DNA from: Arthrobacter sp. Leaf141
Lineage (GTDB): Bacteria > Actinomycetota > Actinomycetes > Actinomycetales > Micrococcaceae
Direction: 5' to 3'
Assembly (NCBI RefSeq): GCF_001424565.1
Contig: NZ_LMOL01000002.1
Span: 39,989-79,967 of the forward strand
Length of the DNA stretch: 39,979 nucleotides
This document shows, piece by piece, positions 1 through 8,273 of this stretch. The notes under the pieces were generated by a model. The model saw nothing but the letters and a program-made list of their open reading frames with translations. It had not been told where the DNA came from and made no database searches. How positions within the stretch are numbered: the first letter of the stretch is position 1; each line of letters opens with the position of its first letter. The translations under genes and the position numbers were made by a program.

Positions 1-13
1 GGTCAACGCACGG

Positions 14-1597
14 TCAGGCCGTCCGGGCCCCGCGGACCAGCTCGGCGCACCGCTCACCGATCATCATGGTGGTGATGTTGGGGTTGACCGTGGTCAGTTC
101 CGGCATCACCGAAGCGTCCGCGACCCGGAGCCCGGTGACGCCCTTGACCCGCAGTTCGGGATCCAGCGGCGACATCCCATCCTCCGGCGCCCCCATCCGC
201 ACGGTGCCGGCCGGATGGTACACCGTGTTGTGGGTGGCGCGGATGTAGCCGGCGATCTGCTCATCCGTCTGGATGGCGGAGCCGGGGTACAGCTCGGTGC
301 CCACCCACTCCGCCAACGCGGGCTGGGAAGCAATCTCGCGGGCCTTGCGGATGCCGGCGATCATCACGCGCATGTCGTGTCCCTCGGGATCGGTGAAGTA
401 GCGCGGGTCAACCCTGGGTTTGTCGCGGAAGTCCCGGCTGCGGAGCTTGACCGTGCCGCGGGAGCGCGCGTGGGTGACGTTGGGAGTGAGGCAGAAGCCG
501 TTCTCGGTGGTGGGAAACCCCTGCCGGAGCGTGTGCATGTCGAACGGGACGGACCCGTAGTGGAACATCAGGTCGGGACGGTCCAGGCCCTCCTCCGTGG
601 GCGTGAAGATGCCCGCTTCCCACCACTGGGTGGAGGTTTCCGTCATGGGCTGTTTGGCTTCCCACTGGATGACACCCTCGGGGTGGTCCTGCAGGTGCTC
701 GCCCACACCGGGCGAGTCCACCCGGACGGGGATGCCGAACTCCGCCAGCTGGGCGGCCGGCCCGATCCCGGAGAGCATCAGCAGCTTGGGCGAATCGATG
801 GCGCCCGTGGAAACAACCACCTCGGCGCGCGCAGTGAGCTGGTGGGTTTTGGCGAACGCGTTATCCACCACTGCCACTCCCGTGCACCGGTTGCCAGCGT
901 CGAACGTCAGCTCCTTGGCGCGCAGCCCGGTCAGCAGCGTGAAGTTGGCCCGGTCCATGATGGGGTGGATGTAGGACACGGACGACGACGCCCGGGTGCC
1001 GTCAGCCTGCCGGTTGATCTGGAAGAACCCGGCACCGTTGATCACCGTCTCGCCGGTGTTGAAGTGGACCTTGGGAATCCCGGACTGTTCGCAGGCGTCC
1101 AGGAGGGCACGGCCGGTGGGGTCCGACGCCGGGACGTTCATCAGGTGCACGGGTCCGCTGTCGCCGTGGTGCGGTGCGTCGGGGCCGGCGTCTTCGTTGG
1201 TCTCCAGCTGCTTGTACAGCCGGTACGCCAGGTCCGAGTTCCAGCCGGTGGCACCGAACCTCTGCTCCCAGTCGTCGATGTCTTCGCGGGGCGCCCAGAA
1301 GGCGATGCAGGAGTTATGGCTTGAACAGCCGCCCATCACTTTGGCGCGGGCGTGGCGCATAAAGGAGTTGCCGTTTTCCTGCTCCTCGATGGGGTAGTCC
1401 CAGTCGTAGCCGGATTCGAGCAGCTCCATCCAGCGGTCCAGCTGCAGGATTTCGGGCAGGTCCCGGTCGTCCGGGCCGGCTTCCACCAGGGCAACCTCCA
1501 GCGCGGGGTCCTCGCTGAGGCGGGACGCAACAGCGGCGCCGGCGGATCCGCCACCGATCACGATGTAGTCGAAGTCAGTCTTTACTGCGGAGCTCAA
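14..1597 (-). CDS. codA: Choline oxidase (GMC flavoprotein), 527 aa
   Basis: Flavoprotein predicted to oxidise choline to glycine betaine via betaine aldehyde, using O2 as acceptor, in the cytoplasm. The N-terminus has the FAD dinucleotide-binding motif GGGSAGAAVA. The sequence closely follows, from memory, Arthrobacter globiformis choline oxidase with a constant offset of -5: H94 in GGCSSHNSC matches the FAD-linking H99, the Glu of QWEAKQP matches E312, H461 in VYHPAGTVRMG matches catalytic H466, and the NPNIT Asn matches N510. The frame is open to 1951, but the real start is taken as TTG at 1597: AGAGGGG lies 8-13 bases upstream, and the start falls just after the betB stop with FDYIVIGGG at residue 9, as in the family. 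Last gene of the betT-betB-codA operon, 4 bp after betB. A dehydrogenase (BetA-type) annotation is the alternative; the residues favour an oxidase. Confidence 0.9.
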   Translation of the reverse strand: MSSAVKTDFDYIVIGGGSAGAAVASRLSEDPALEVALVEAGPDDRDLPEILQLDRWMELLESGYDWDYPIEEQENGNSFMRHARAKVMGGCSSHNSCIAFWAPREDIDDWEQRFGATGWNSDLAYRLYKQLETNEDAGPDAPHHGDSGPVHLMNVPASDPTGRALLDACEQSGIPKVHFNTGETVINGAGFFQINRQADGTRASSSVSYIHPIMDRANFTLLTGLRAKELTFDAGNRCTGVAVVDNAFAKTHQLTARAEVVVSTGAIDSPKLLMLSGIGPAAQLAEFGIPVRVDSPGVGEHLQDHPEGVIQWEAKQPMTETSTQWWEAGIFTPTEEGLDRPDLMFHYGSVPFDMHTLRQGFPTTENGFCLTPNVTHARSRGTVKLRSRDFRDKPRVDPRYFTDPEGHDMRVMIAGIRKAREIASQPALAEWVGTELYPGSAIQTDEQIAGYIRATHNTVYHPAGTVRMGAPEDGMSPLDPELRVKGVTGLRVADASVMPELTTVNPNITTMMIGERCAELVRGARTA

Positions 1598-1601
1598 TAT
1601 C

Positions 1602-3098
1602 TCAGTTCCCCTCTGTAGCGGCGGCGTGGTCAGCGAACCAGCCGGTGACCTGCGGGTCGGTGTTCTGGTAGATGTGCTTGGCTTCCTGGTACTCGGCAAG
1701 GCCGGTGGGGCCCAGCTCGCGGCCCACTCCGGACTGGCCGAAGCCGCCCCATTCGGCCTGCGGCAAATAGGGGTGGAAGTCGTTGATCCAGATGGTGCCG
1801 TGGCGCAGTGCCCGGGCCACCCGCTGGGTTTTCCCGGCGTCCTGGGACCAGACGGCCCCGGCCAGCCCATAGTGGGTGTCGTTGCCGATCTGCACGGCTT
1901 CCGCTTCGGTGCTGAAGGTTTCCACGGTGACCACGGGCCCGAAGGCCTCATCCACCACCACGGACATGCCGCTCTTGACCTGGTCGAGGATGGTGGGCAG
2001 GTAGTAGAAGCCCTTTTCCAGGTCCCCGGTGCCCCAGGTGCCGCCGCAGCGCAGGCGGGCGCCTTCAGCGATGCCCTTGTCCACGTAGGCGGTGACCTTG
2101 TCGCGGTGGGCTGCGGAGATCAGCGGACCCGTTTCGGCGTCCGGATCAAACGGGCCACCCAGGCGGATGAGTTCCGCCCGGCGCACCAGCTCCGTCACAA
2201 ACTTTTCGGCGATGGATTCCTCCACGATCAGGCGGGCCCCGGCGGAGCAGACCTGGCCGGAGTGTACAAAGGCCGCGTTGAGCGCGTTGTCCAGGGCGGC
2301 GTCGAAATCGGCGTCCGCAAACACGATGTTCGGGTTTTTGCCGCCCAGTTCCAGCGCTACCTTCTTCACCGATCCGGCCGCGGAGGCGGCAATGGTTTTC
2401 CCTGTTTCCAGGCCGCCGGTGAAGGAGACCAGGTCCACGTCCGGGTGGCTGGAAAGGACGGTGCCCACGGTTTTGCCGGCGCCGAGGATCAGGTTGGCCA
2501 CCCCGGCGGGCAGGCCCAGCTCCTGCAGCACGTCCACCATCAGGATGGCGGTGTGCGGGGTCAGTTCGCTGGGCTTGAGGACAAAGCTGCAGCCAGCGGC
2601 CAGGGCGGGGGCGATCTTCCAGGAAGCCTGCAGGAGCGGGTAGTTCCAGGGGGCGATCAGCGAGCAGACGCCAACGGGCTCGTACTCGATCCGGCTGACC
2701 ACCATGGGGCTGCCGGCGTCGACCATCCGGCCCGAATCCTGGCCCGCGAGCTTGCCGAAGTATTCGAAGCAGTTGGCGATATCGTCCATGTCGATTTCGC
2801 TTTCCACCAGGCGCTTGCCGGTGTCCAGCGTTTCCGCGCGGGCGAACTCGTCCTTGCGTTCCCGCAGCCGGTTGGCCACGTTGATCAGGAACGTGCCGCG
2901 CTCCAGCGGCGACTTGGCGGCCCATTCGCCTGAGTCGAAGGCTGCCCGGGCAGCCTCCACGGCGCGGGTGGAATCCGCTGCGGTGCCTTCGGAGACTGTG
3001 CCAACCAATTCGCCGTCGGCCGGGCAATGGATGTCCCGGGTGCCGCCGTCGGATGCTGCGGTCCAGGTGCCGCCGATGTATAGCGTCTCGGTGCTCAT
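1602..3098 (-). CDS. betB: Betaine aldehyde dehydrogenase, 498 aa
   Basis: NAD(P)-dependent aldehyde dehydrogenase of the ALDH superfamily, predicted to convert betaine aldehyde to glycine betaine. Visible motifs are the general-base Glu at E250 (LELGGKNP) and the catalytic Cys at C284 (HSGQVCSAG), both at the usual spacing, and a full-length fold (about 500 aa). The C-terminal part contains the EAFGPVV and WINDFHPYLPQAEWGG segments typical of the betaine aldehyde/aminoaldehyde branch. The ATG overlaps the stop of the upstream transporter gene (ATGA), and the next gene is choline oxidase, so translation is probably coupled and the substrate is set by context. Choline oxidase can itself do the second oxidation, so BetB probably clears released aldehyde while making NADH. 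Confidence 0.93.
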   Translation of the reverse strand: MSTETLYIGGTWTAASDGGTRDIHCPADGELVGTVSEGTAADSTRAVEAARAAFDSGEWAAKSPLERGTFLINVANRLRERKDEFARAETLDTGKRLVESEIDMDDIANCFEYFGKLAGQDSGRMVDAGSPMVVSRIEYEPVGVCSLIAPWNYPLLQASWKIAPALAAGCSFVLKPSELTPHTAILMVDVLQELGLPAGVANLILGAGKTVGTVLSSHPDVDLVSFTGGLETGKTIAASAAGSVKKVALELGGKNPNIVFADADFDAALDNALNAAFVHSGQVCSAGARLIVEESIAEKFVTELVRRAELIRLGGPFDPDAETGPLISAAHRDKVTAYVDKGIAEGARLRCGGTWGTGDLEKGFYYLPTILDQVKSGMSVVVDEAFGPVVTVETFSTEAEAVQIGNDTHYGLAGAVWSQDAGKTQRVARALRHGTIWINDFHPYLPQAEWGGFGQSGVGRELGPTGLAEYQEAKHIYQNTDPQVTGWFADHAAATEGN

Positions 3099-5260
3099 TT
3101 TGTTTCCTCCTGCGTTTCGAAGTCTGATTCCCAGTTGTCTTTAGCGACCTGATCCTCCACGAGCACCGTGTTGCCCGGTGCTGCGCGGTTCAGGTGCAGG
3201 AATTCAAGGTGTTGCTCGTAGTGGTCCAGGACATCGGTGATGACCTGTTCCTTGGTGTAGCCCATAAGGTCGTAGCCGTGGCTGCCCTCCAGGGAAAACA
3301 CCTCCATGCGGTAGTAGTGGTCGTCCGGGTCGGCGCGGCGGGTGGCGTAGCTGGGGGTTTCGTACTGGACCGGATAGATCTGGTACTTGAACGTCCGCTC
3401 CTCCCCCATGGCCAGCTGCAGGTCGATGCTTTGGATGCCACAGGCCTCCACGGTGGCCACCGTCAAAGCCGTTTCCGCGCCCTGCGCCTTCAGTTCGGCC
3501 TCGACGTCCTGCAGCGCCGGGATGGCCACTGCCTCCGCGAAGCGTGTGGTCTGCCTGCGCCCGGGGTAGCTCATGGCCCGCGTGAGCCGCTGCCGCCAGG
3601 TCCGGCCGCCGCGCTGGTCCAGGGAGCGCCCCGTGATGATGCCGGGCAGGCTGGCGCGGTAGCTGTCGTTGAGCGAGTTTTCCACCCTCAGCGCCTTGTA
3701 CAACCCCAGCATGATCAGCACCAGCAGCAAGGACAGCGGCAGGCCCATCACAATTGTGGCGTTCTGCAGCGTGGTGACACCGCCCACTGTCAGCATGGCC
3801 AGGGTCAGCAGGCCGGTGGCAACGGCCCAGAACACCCGCATCCATTCGGGGCCGTCCGAGTCCGCGTCCTTCAGGTGCGACGTGAAGTTGGACATCACCA
3901 GGGCGCCGGAGTCCGCGGAGGTCACGTAGAACAGCAGGCCCGTGAAAGTGGCGACGGCGGCCGTCACCGGAACTGCCGGGTACTGGGCCAGCAGGCTGTA
4001 GAAGCCGCGTTCCGGGTGGCTCATGGCGTCCTGGCCGAAGGCCAGGTTGCCGTTCATGATCAGGTCCAGGCTGGAGTTTCCGAAGATGGAGATCCAGAGG
4101 ACGACGAAGATGAAGGGCACGGTCATGGTGCCCAGGACAAACTGGCGGATGGTGCGCCCGCGGGAGATGCGGGCCAGGAACAGGCCAACAAACGGTGCCC
4201 AGGCGATCCACCAGGCCCAGAAGAACAGTGTCCAGGCGTTCATCCAGTCCGTGGGCCTGTCGTAGGCGAAGGTATCGAGGGTCATGGCGGGGAACCGGCT
4301 CATCACGTCGCCGACGTTCTGGACGATCCCGTCCAGCAGGAAGCTGGTTTTGCCGGTGACCAGGACGAACAGCATCAGGCAGACGGCCAGGATCACGTTC
4401 AGTTCGGACAGCCGCCGGATGCCCTTTTCGACGCCGGACACCACGGAAACGGTGGCCATCACCACCGACAGTGCGATCAGGCCGATCTGCATCGCCAGGT
4501 TTTCGGGGATTCCGAACATAAAGTTCAGCCCGTAGTTGAGCTGGACGACGCCGATACCCAGGGACGTCGCGATGCCGAAGATGGTGCCCAGCAGGGCAGC
4601 AATATCCACGGCGTGCCCGATGGGCCCCTCAATCTTCTTGCCAAAGATCGGGTACAACGCGGAGCGGATGCTGAGGGGCAGGTTGTGGCGGTAGGAGAAG
4701 TAGCCAAGGGCCAGGCCCATCAGTGCATACAGCGCCCAGCCGGTGATGCCGTAATGGAACAGCGTCCAAACCAGGGCCTGGCGTGCCGCCTCAGCCGTGC
4801 CGCCCTCGCCCTGCGGCGGGGCCAGGTACTGGCTGACAGGTTCGGAGACCGAGAAGAACATCAGGTCGATGCCGATGCCCGCCGCGAACAGCATGGCCGC
4901 CCACGTGAACATCCCGAACTGCGGTTTGGAGTGGTCCGGGCCCAGCTTCGTTTTCCCGACCCGCGACAGTGCCGCCACCAGGACAAAAACGACCACTGCG
5001 GTGACGATCAGGAAGTAGTACCAGCCCATGTTGGTCGACACCCAGCCCACCATGGAGCCGATCACTGCGTCTGCGTTGTCTTTGGCGAGGATGGCCCACA
5101 GTGCGATGGCCACCACGCCGATGGCGGAGCCAAAAAAGACTGTTTTGTTGACTCTGGTTTTGGCTTCGGCGGCGGGCGCGGCGTTGGCGGCAGGAGATTG
5201 CTGCGTTTCTTCGGATGAGGGTCCCGCGGCGTGCGCGGGCGGTTGCGAATTCTGGCTCAA
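3095..5260 (-). CDS. betT: BCCT-family choline/betaine transporter, 721 aa
   Basis: Secondary transporter of the betaine/choline/carnitine family in the cytoplasmic membrane. About 12 hydrophobic segments run from residue ~44 to ~520. They include the choline-type segment GIGIDLMFFSVSEP and the signature FFWAWWIAWAPFVGLFLARIS followed by RGRTIRQF. A ~180-residue hydrophilic C-terminal domain follows, as in the BetT branch, where it is linked to osmotic control. The first ~35 residues are Ala/Pro/Glu-rich. The start is TTG at 5260 (MSQNSQPP); only a weak TGGGA lies upstream, so the exact start is less certain than the family. First gene of betT-betB-codA, and coupled to betB by a 4-bp overlap. 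The neighbours make choline the likely substrate. Confidence 0.92.
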   Translation of the reverse strand: MSQNSQPPAHAAGPSSEETQQSPAANAAPAAEAKTRVNKTVFFGSAIGVVAIALWAILAKDNADAVIGSMVGWVSTNMGWYYFLIVTAVVVFVLVAALSRVGKTKLGPDHSKPQFGMFTWAAMLFAAGIGIDLMFFSVSEPVSQYLAPPQGEGGTAEAARQALVWTLFHYGITGWALYALMGLALGYFSYRHNLPLSIRSALYPIFGKKIEGPIGHAVDIAALLGTIFGIATSLGIGVVQLNYGLNFMFGIPENLAMQIGLIALSVVMATVSVVSGVEKGIRRLSELNVILAVCLMLFVLVTGKTSFLLDGIVQNVGDVMSRFPAMTLDTFAYDRPTDWMNAWTLFFWAWWIAWAPFVGLFLARISRGRTIRQFVLGTMTVPFIFVVLWISIFGNSSLDLIMNGNLAFGQDAMSHPERGFYSLLAQYPAVPVTAAVATFTGLLFYVTSADSGALVMSNFTSHLKDADSDGPEWMRVFWAVATGLLTLAMLTVGGVTTLQNATIVMGLPLSLLLVLIMLGLYKALRVENSLNDSYRASLPGIITGRSLDQRGGRTWRQRLTRAMSYPGRRQTTRFAEAVAIPALQDVEAELKAQGAETALTVATVEACGIQSIDLQLAMGEERTFKYQIYPVQYETPSYATRRADPDDHYYRMEVFSLEGSHGYDLMGYTKEQVITDVLDHYEQHLEFLHLNRAAPGNTVLVEDQVAKDNWESDFETQEETK

Positions 5261-5441
5261 TGGGTCCCATTTCAGTTTTGAGGCTGGTGTGGACGGCGGG
5301 GTTTGCGTGGCTCGTCGGGGCGCTCCGCAATCAGTCAGCCCGCGTCATGGTGGGTCTCGCTCACTTTCGACGCTATCAACGCCACCACCAAAGGGCCGAC
5401 TTTTATGAAACCTGTCACGGGCAAGGCTGCCCGGCAGAATG

Positions 5442-5454
5442 TTCCGCAACGGAA
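5442..5454. promoter_or_regulatory. Candidate operator TTCCG-CAA-CGGAA
   Basis: A 13-bp inverted repeat with 5-bp arms lies in the 269-bp gap between betT (minus) and the small ABM-domain gene (plus). It could serve either promoter. No regulator gene is adjacent, so the binding protein is unknown. Short palindromes arise by chance in GC-rich DNA, hence the low confidence. Confidence 0.25.
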
Positions 5455-5529
5455 GAAAACCGCATCCTGCCCCGTTGCATCTTTGACGGGCCGGCATCAC
5501 CGGCCGGGGCACCGAACCGAAGGAAATAC

Positions 5530-5832
5530 ATGTCCACGATTGTTCATTTTGAAGTCCGGATCGCTCCTGACCGGCTGGCGGACGCCCCACGGTTCCTCAG
5601 CGAAACGCTGGCAGCGACACGCGCCTGGCCGGGTAATGAGGGGATCGAGGCCCTGGTGGACGATGCCGATCCGGGCCACATCCTTGTGGTGGAGAAGTGG
5701 GCCACCACCCAGGACCACAGCGACTACGCTGCCTGGCGCACCACGCCCGAAGGCGCCAGCAGTCTCGGTGAGATCCTGGCGGCCGCGCCTGCCAAGAAGA
5801 TCTACTCCACCACCATGGACCTGGGTATCTAG
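5530..5832 (+). CDS. Putative quinol/antibiotic monooxygenase (ABM domain), 100 aa
   Basis: Small ferredoxin-like alpha+beta protein resembling the antibiotic biosynthesis monooxygenase (ABM) family, which contains YgiN-type quinol monooxygenases and heme-degrading relatives. Visible features are the opening beta strand TIVHFEVRI, the strand pair HILVVEKWAT, and the W-x-T family pattern near YAAWRTTPEG. The length of ~100 aa is normal for a single-domain member. ATG at 5530 is preceded by GAAGGAAA at good spacing. It stands alone, divergent from the choline operon and followed by a strong hairpin. The substrate cannot be told from sequence. Confidence 0.75.
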   Translation: MSTIVHFEVRIAPDRLADAPRFLSETLAATRAWPGNEGIEALVDDADPGHILVVEKWATTQDHSDYAAWRTTPEGASSLGEILAAAPAKKIYSTTMDLGI

Positions 5833-5841
5833 CACCCGCGA

Positions 5842-5872
5842 GGGATGGCCGGCCCCCAATGCCGGCCATCCC
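5842..5872. terminator. Bidirectional hairpin terminator
   Basis: Perfect 12-bp inverted repeat (GGGATGGCCGGC, 7-nt loop, GCCGGCCATCCC) between the convergent ABM and CHRD genes. There is no long T tract on either side, as is common in actinobacteria. Confidence 0.7.
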
Positions 5873-5889
5873 CGGGGCAGCCTGCTGCT

Positions 5890-6603
5890 TTAGCTGGTCC
5901 GGTTCCGCGCCCTGACCAGCAGGAACGTTCCCAGCGCCGCAACGCCTACGGTCCCGGCCGCCAGCGTGACAGCCACTGCCGGCTGGGCGGGAGCGGCGGC
6001 GGCGGCGACTCCGGTGTCCACGCCACCCACCGGCATCACTGCCAACTGCCCGCGGACCGCGCCGGGGACGAACGCTGCCGTGTGGGTGTCGGCGGAGAAC
6101 CCGGACGGGTTGGCTTCCAGCTGCTTGAGAGTGAAGCCCTCTCCGGTATCCGCTCCGTTGTCAGCCTTGATGCCCGTGGTGAAGGGGCCTTTAAGGCAGC
6201 CTGAGCTGGTGGAGTTGCCGTCGCCCACCGGGTTGGGGAACGCAATCCGCGGCGGACCGTTTTTGCCCTGGACGGCCTGGTGGATATGCGTGGCTGTCTT
6301 GGCGGCGCTTTGGTACGGACCGGTGACACCGGTCAGGCTGATGTCGTAGCAGATCACGTCCAAGTCCGAATTGATCATGAAGTTGAAGGTGCCCCACGCT
6401 CCCGGCTGCCCCGGCGCCGGCGCACCATCCGGTCCCACCACGTTCTCCGGCAGGGCCTGGACCGTGTACATGCTGGTGAAGGAATCAGGCCGGTCAACTG
6501 TTGTTTCAGCGGAGGCAGGAGCCGCCGCCACAACAGCAGCCAGTGCCATAGCCCCCGCGGTTCCCGTGAATGCAGCAATCCGTTTTTTGGCCAACGTGTT
6601 CAT
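5890..6603 (-). CDS. Secreted, membrane-anchored CHRD-domain protein, 237 aa
   Basis: Predicted exported protein. An N-terminal signal peptide (MNTLAKKR, hydrophobic stretch, AxA-type cleavage near residue 33) leads into a CHRD-type domain at about 40-205. Typical CHRD elements are THIHQA and the later HTAAFVPGAVRGQL. Two cysteines (VICYD and GCLKG) could pair outside the cell. A C-terminal hydrophobic helix (~208-228) followed by RARNR would anchor it in the membrane; no LPxTG-like motif is visible, so sortase attachment is not supported. The frame is open far upstream to 7233, but ATG at 6603 has AAAGGGA upstream and starts the signal peptide. It is divergent from an ECF sigma gene and carries a matching promoter-like element. 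The biochemical role of CHRD domains is unclear. Confidence 0.85.
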   Translation of the reverse strand: MNTLAKKRIAAFTGTAGAMALAAVVAAAPASAETTVDRPDSFTSMYTVQALPENVVGPDGAPAPGQPGAWGTFNFMINSDLDVICYDISLTGVTGPYQSAAKTATHIHQAVQGKNGPPRIAFPNPVGDGNSTSSGCLKGPFTTGIKADNGADTGEGFTLKQLEANPSGFSADTHTAAFVPGAVRGQLAVMPVGGVDTGVAAAAAPAQPAVAVTLAAGTVGVAALGTFLLVRARNRTS

Positions 6604-6653
6604 CGTGTCCCTTTGCTCTGCAGGCAGTCCCGGAGGTCGGGCTGCGTGAAAAG

Positions 6654-6683
6654 GTATACTCGCCAATGGCTGCGGGCGTTCAC
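6654..6683 (-). promoter_or_regulatory. Candidate ECF promoter of the CHRD gene
   Basis: On the minus strand GTGAAC (6683-6678, extended to GTGAACGCC) is followed after 18 nt by GTATAC (6659-6654). The same arrangement is found facing the sigma gene. It lies 50 bp before the CHRD start codon. Confidence 0.6.
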
Positions 6684-6738
6684 CGGCAGCCGAAGAAAGT
6701 TTTCTGGACCGGCACCGCAGCGATTCCTTGCCTCGGCA

Positions 6739-6768
6739 GTGAACGCCGGACCTCCCGGCACCGTATTC
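6739..6768 (+). promoter_or_regulatory. Candidate ECF promoter of the sigma/anti-sigma operon
   Basis: GTGAAC (6739-6744, extended to GTGAACGCC) is followed after 18 nt by GTATTC (6763-6768), 34 bp before the sigma start. Sequence and spacing mirror the element upstream of the CHRD gene, consistent with autoregulation by the ECF sigma factor. Confidence 0.6.
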
Positions 6769-6802
6769 CCTGCAGAACAACCTGGCCTGCGGACGGACGA
6801 CG

Positions 6803-7357
6803 ATGCGACAGATCATGACCGACGAGAGGTGGATGGCCCCGTCCGGGCCCGCCATGGACGCATTCAACGTACGGGACGCCTTTGCCGAGCATGGCAGCGC
6901 GCTGTACGGTTTTGCGGTCAACTGCATCAGGGACCCTGCCGCCGCTGAGGAGTGTGTCCAGGAAACTTTTGTGCGGGCGTGGCGGGCCAGGGACCGGTAC
7001 GAACCCGCCAAGGGCACGGAACGGACCTGGTTGTTTGCCATCGCCCGGAACGTCATCATCGACGAGCTGCGGGCCCGCGAACGGCGGCCCGTTCCCGTCC
7101 CGGATGCCCGGATGGACCTGGCCGCAGCGCCCCAAACCGGAGCGTCCGCCATCGAGGACAGGGTGGTGCTCCAAAGCGGCCTGGCCATCATCAGCCAGGA
7201 GCACCGCGACGTGATTGTTTCCGTGCAGCTCAACGGAATGTCCTACGCGGAGCTCGAGCAGCGCACCGGAGTGCCGGCGGCAACGCTGCGTACCCGCATG
7301 TATTACGGACTCAAGGCCCTGCGAAGGGCCATCGGCGATGAGGAGGAGGGACAGTGA
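6803..7357 (+). CDS. ECF-family RNA polymerase sigma factor, 184 aa
   Basis: Sigma-70 family group 4 (ECF) factor. Region 2 (about residues 25-95) contains CVQETFVRAWRARDRY and the -10 recognition helix around TWLFAIARNVIIDELRAR. Region 4 (about 125-178) contains ISQEHRDVIVSVQLNGMSY and the helix-turn-helix EQRTGVPAATLRTRMYYGLK. No extra C-terminal domain is present. An alternative start is ATG at 6815. The gene overlaps the following anti-sigma gene by one base. The pairing with an RskA-like anti-sigma factor and an exported protein resembles the mycobacterial SigK-RskA arrangement; that subgroup assignment is inference. Confidence 0.92.
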   Translation: MRQIMTDERWMAPSGPAMDAFNVRDAFAEHGSALYGFAVNCIRDPAAAEECVQETFVRAWRARDRYEPAKGTERTWLFAIARNVIIDELRARERRPVPVPDARMDLAAAPQTGASAIEDRVVLQSGLAIISQEHRDVIVSVQLNGMSYAELEQRTGVPAATLRTRMYYGLKALRRAIGDEEEGQ

Positions 7358-8238
7358 TGAACCAGCCGTCACGCGAGGATGAACTGATGGCTGCGGCCCT
7401 CGCCGGCGGCCTCAGTGCCGCCGAACGCAGGGAACTCGACGCTGCCTGTGCCGCCAACCCGGCCCTGCTGCGCGAGCTCGAGGCGCTGGAGGGCCTCAAC
7501 CACCGCCTCGCGGAATCCGGCATCGATTGGACCGAGCACCAGGTTCCGGCCAGCCTCGCCGGAAAAATGGACGCGTTGTCCCGGGAACTTTCCACGCCGG
7601 AGGCCGCGGTGGAGGCGACCACTGCTGAGGTGTCTACGGCGGAGGTGTCTACGGCGGAAATCACCGGCACGCCGGGGGTACAGCCCGGAGTGCCGGCCGG
7701 CAACACGCCGCAGGCCGTAGGTACCGCGCAGCGGGAGTCCAGCCGGGCGCACGACGGGCAGCAACACGTTTTGAGGGCGCGCGACGGCGGCCCACCAACC
7801 AGTGGCGGGCGCCGTTACCGCGTGCCCCTGCTCGCGGCAGCGGCGGCAGCCCTGCTGGTCATCGGCGGGTTGGGCGGTTCGACGCTCGCCACCTTCCAGC
7901 AGGCACCACCCACCGGACCGCCGGGAACCCTCGGTGCCATTGAGGGGGTGCAGCTTTCGGGCAGCCCGGCCGGGACCTCCTTTGACGCTTCGCTGGTGGC
8001 GCACACCTGGGGAACGGAGACGGTCCTGGCCATCGACGGGCTCCCCGTGGGGGAATCCTTCGAAGTGGTGCTGGTCCGGACCGACGGCCGGGAGCTGGAT
8101 TCCGGCACCTTCCTGGGGGCCGCCCAAACGGTCACCTGCAGGATGAACGCAGCGGTGCTGCGCGGGGATGTGGCGGCCCTGCAGATCAGGAACGCGGCGG
8201 GCACTGTTGTGGCGTCGTCCAACCTGCCGCGGGTGTAG
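7357..8238 (+). CDS. RskA-like transmembrane anti-sigma factor, 293 aa
   Basis: Predicted membrane anti-sigma factor for the upstream ECF sigma. An N-terminal helical domain (residues ~5-70: EDELMAAALAGGLSAAERRELD, then LLRELEALEGLNHRLAES) resembles the RskA anti-sigma domain without the zinc-binding cysteines. A Pro/Ala/Thr-rich linker follows, with the short tandem repeat STAEV-STAEV encoded by a 15-bp DNA duplication near 7630-7660. One transmembrane helix lies at ~152-170 (VPLLAAAAAALLVIGGLGGS). The extracytoplasmic RskA C-terminal-like domain (~185-293) contains GTETVLAIDGLPVGESFEVVLV-type strands. ATG at 7357 overlaps the sigma stop (TGATG) and sits 7 nt after GGAGGG; GTG at 7354 is also possible. 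Release probably needs intramembrane proteolysis, as in the family. Confidence 0.85.
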   Translation: MNQPSREDELMAAALAGGLSAAERRELDAACAANPALLRELEALEGLNHRLAESGIDWTEHQVPASLAGKMDALSRELSTPEAAVEATTAEVSTAEVSTAEITGTPGVQPGVPAGNTPQAVGTAQRESSRAHDGQQHVLRARDGGPPTSGGRRYRVPLLAAAAAALLVIGGLGGSTLATFQQAPPTGPPGTLGAIEGVQLSGSPAGTSFDASLVAHTWGTETVLAIDGLPVGESFEVVLVRTDGRELDSGTFLGAAQTVTCRMNAAVLRGDVAALQIRNAAGTVVASSNLPRV

Positions 8239-8261
8239 CTGCGCCAGGCACGGGGCATCCC

Positions 8262-8267
8262 TAGACT
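8262..8267 (+). promoter_or_regulatory. -10 element giving a leaderless transcript
   Basis: TAGACT sits 6 nt before the ATG at 8274 and there is no Shine-Dalgarno sequence, so the mRNA probably begins at the A of the start codon. Confidence 0.5.
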
Positions 8268-8273
8268 GGGCCC

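Noticed and set aside
1598..1951. N-terminal extension of the choline oxidase frame to 1951
   Set aside because: It runs through betB in another frame, has Ser/Pro/Thr-rich shadow composition, and lacks a ribosome-binding site; TTG at 1597 fits the family start.
3194..5218. 674-codon open frame antisense to the BCCT transporter
   Set aside because: His/Gly/Gln-rich translation with no domain pattern; it mirrors the third-codon GC bias of betT and is a shadow.
5890..6000. Sortase anchor for the CHRD protein
   Set aside because: No LPxTG-like motif precedes the C-terminal helix; only a membrane anchor is supported.
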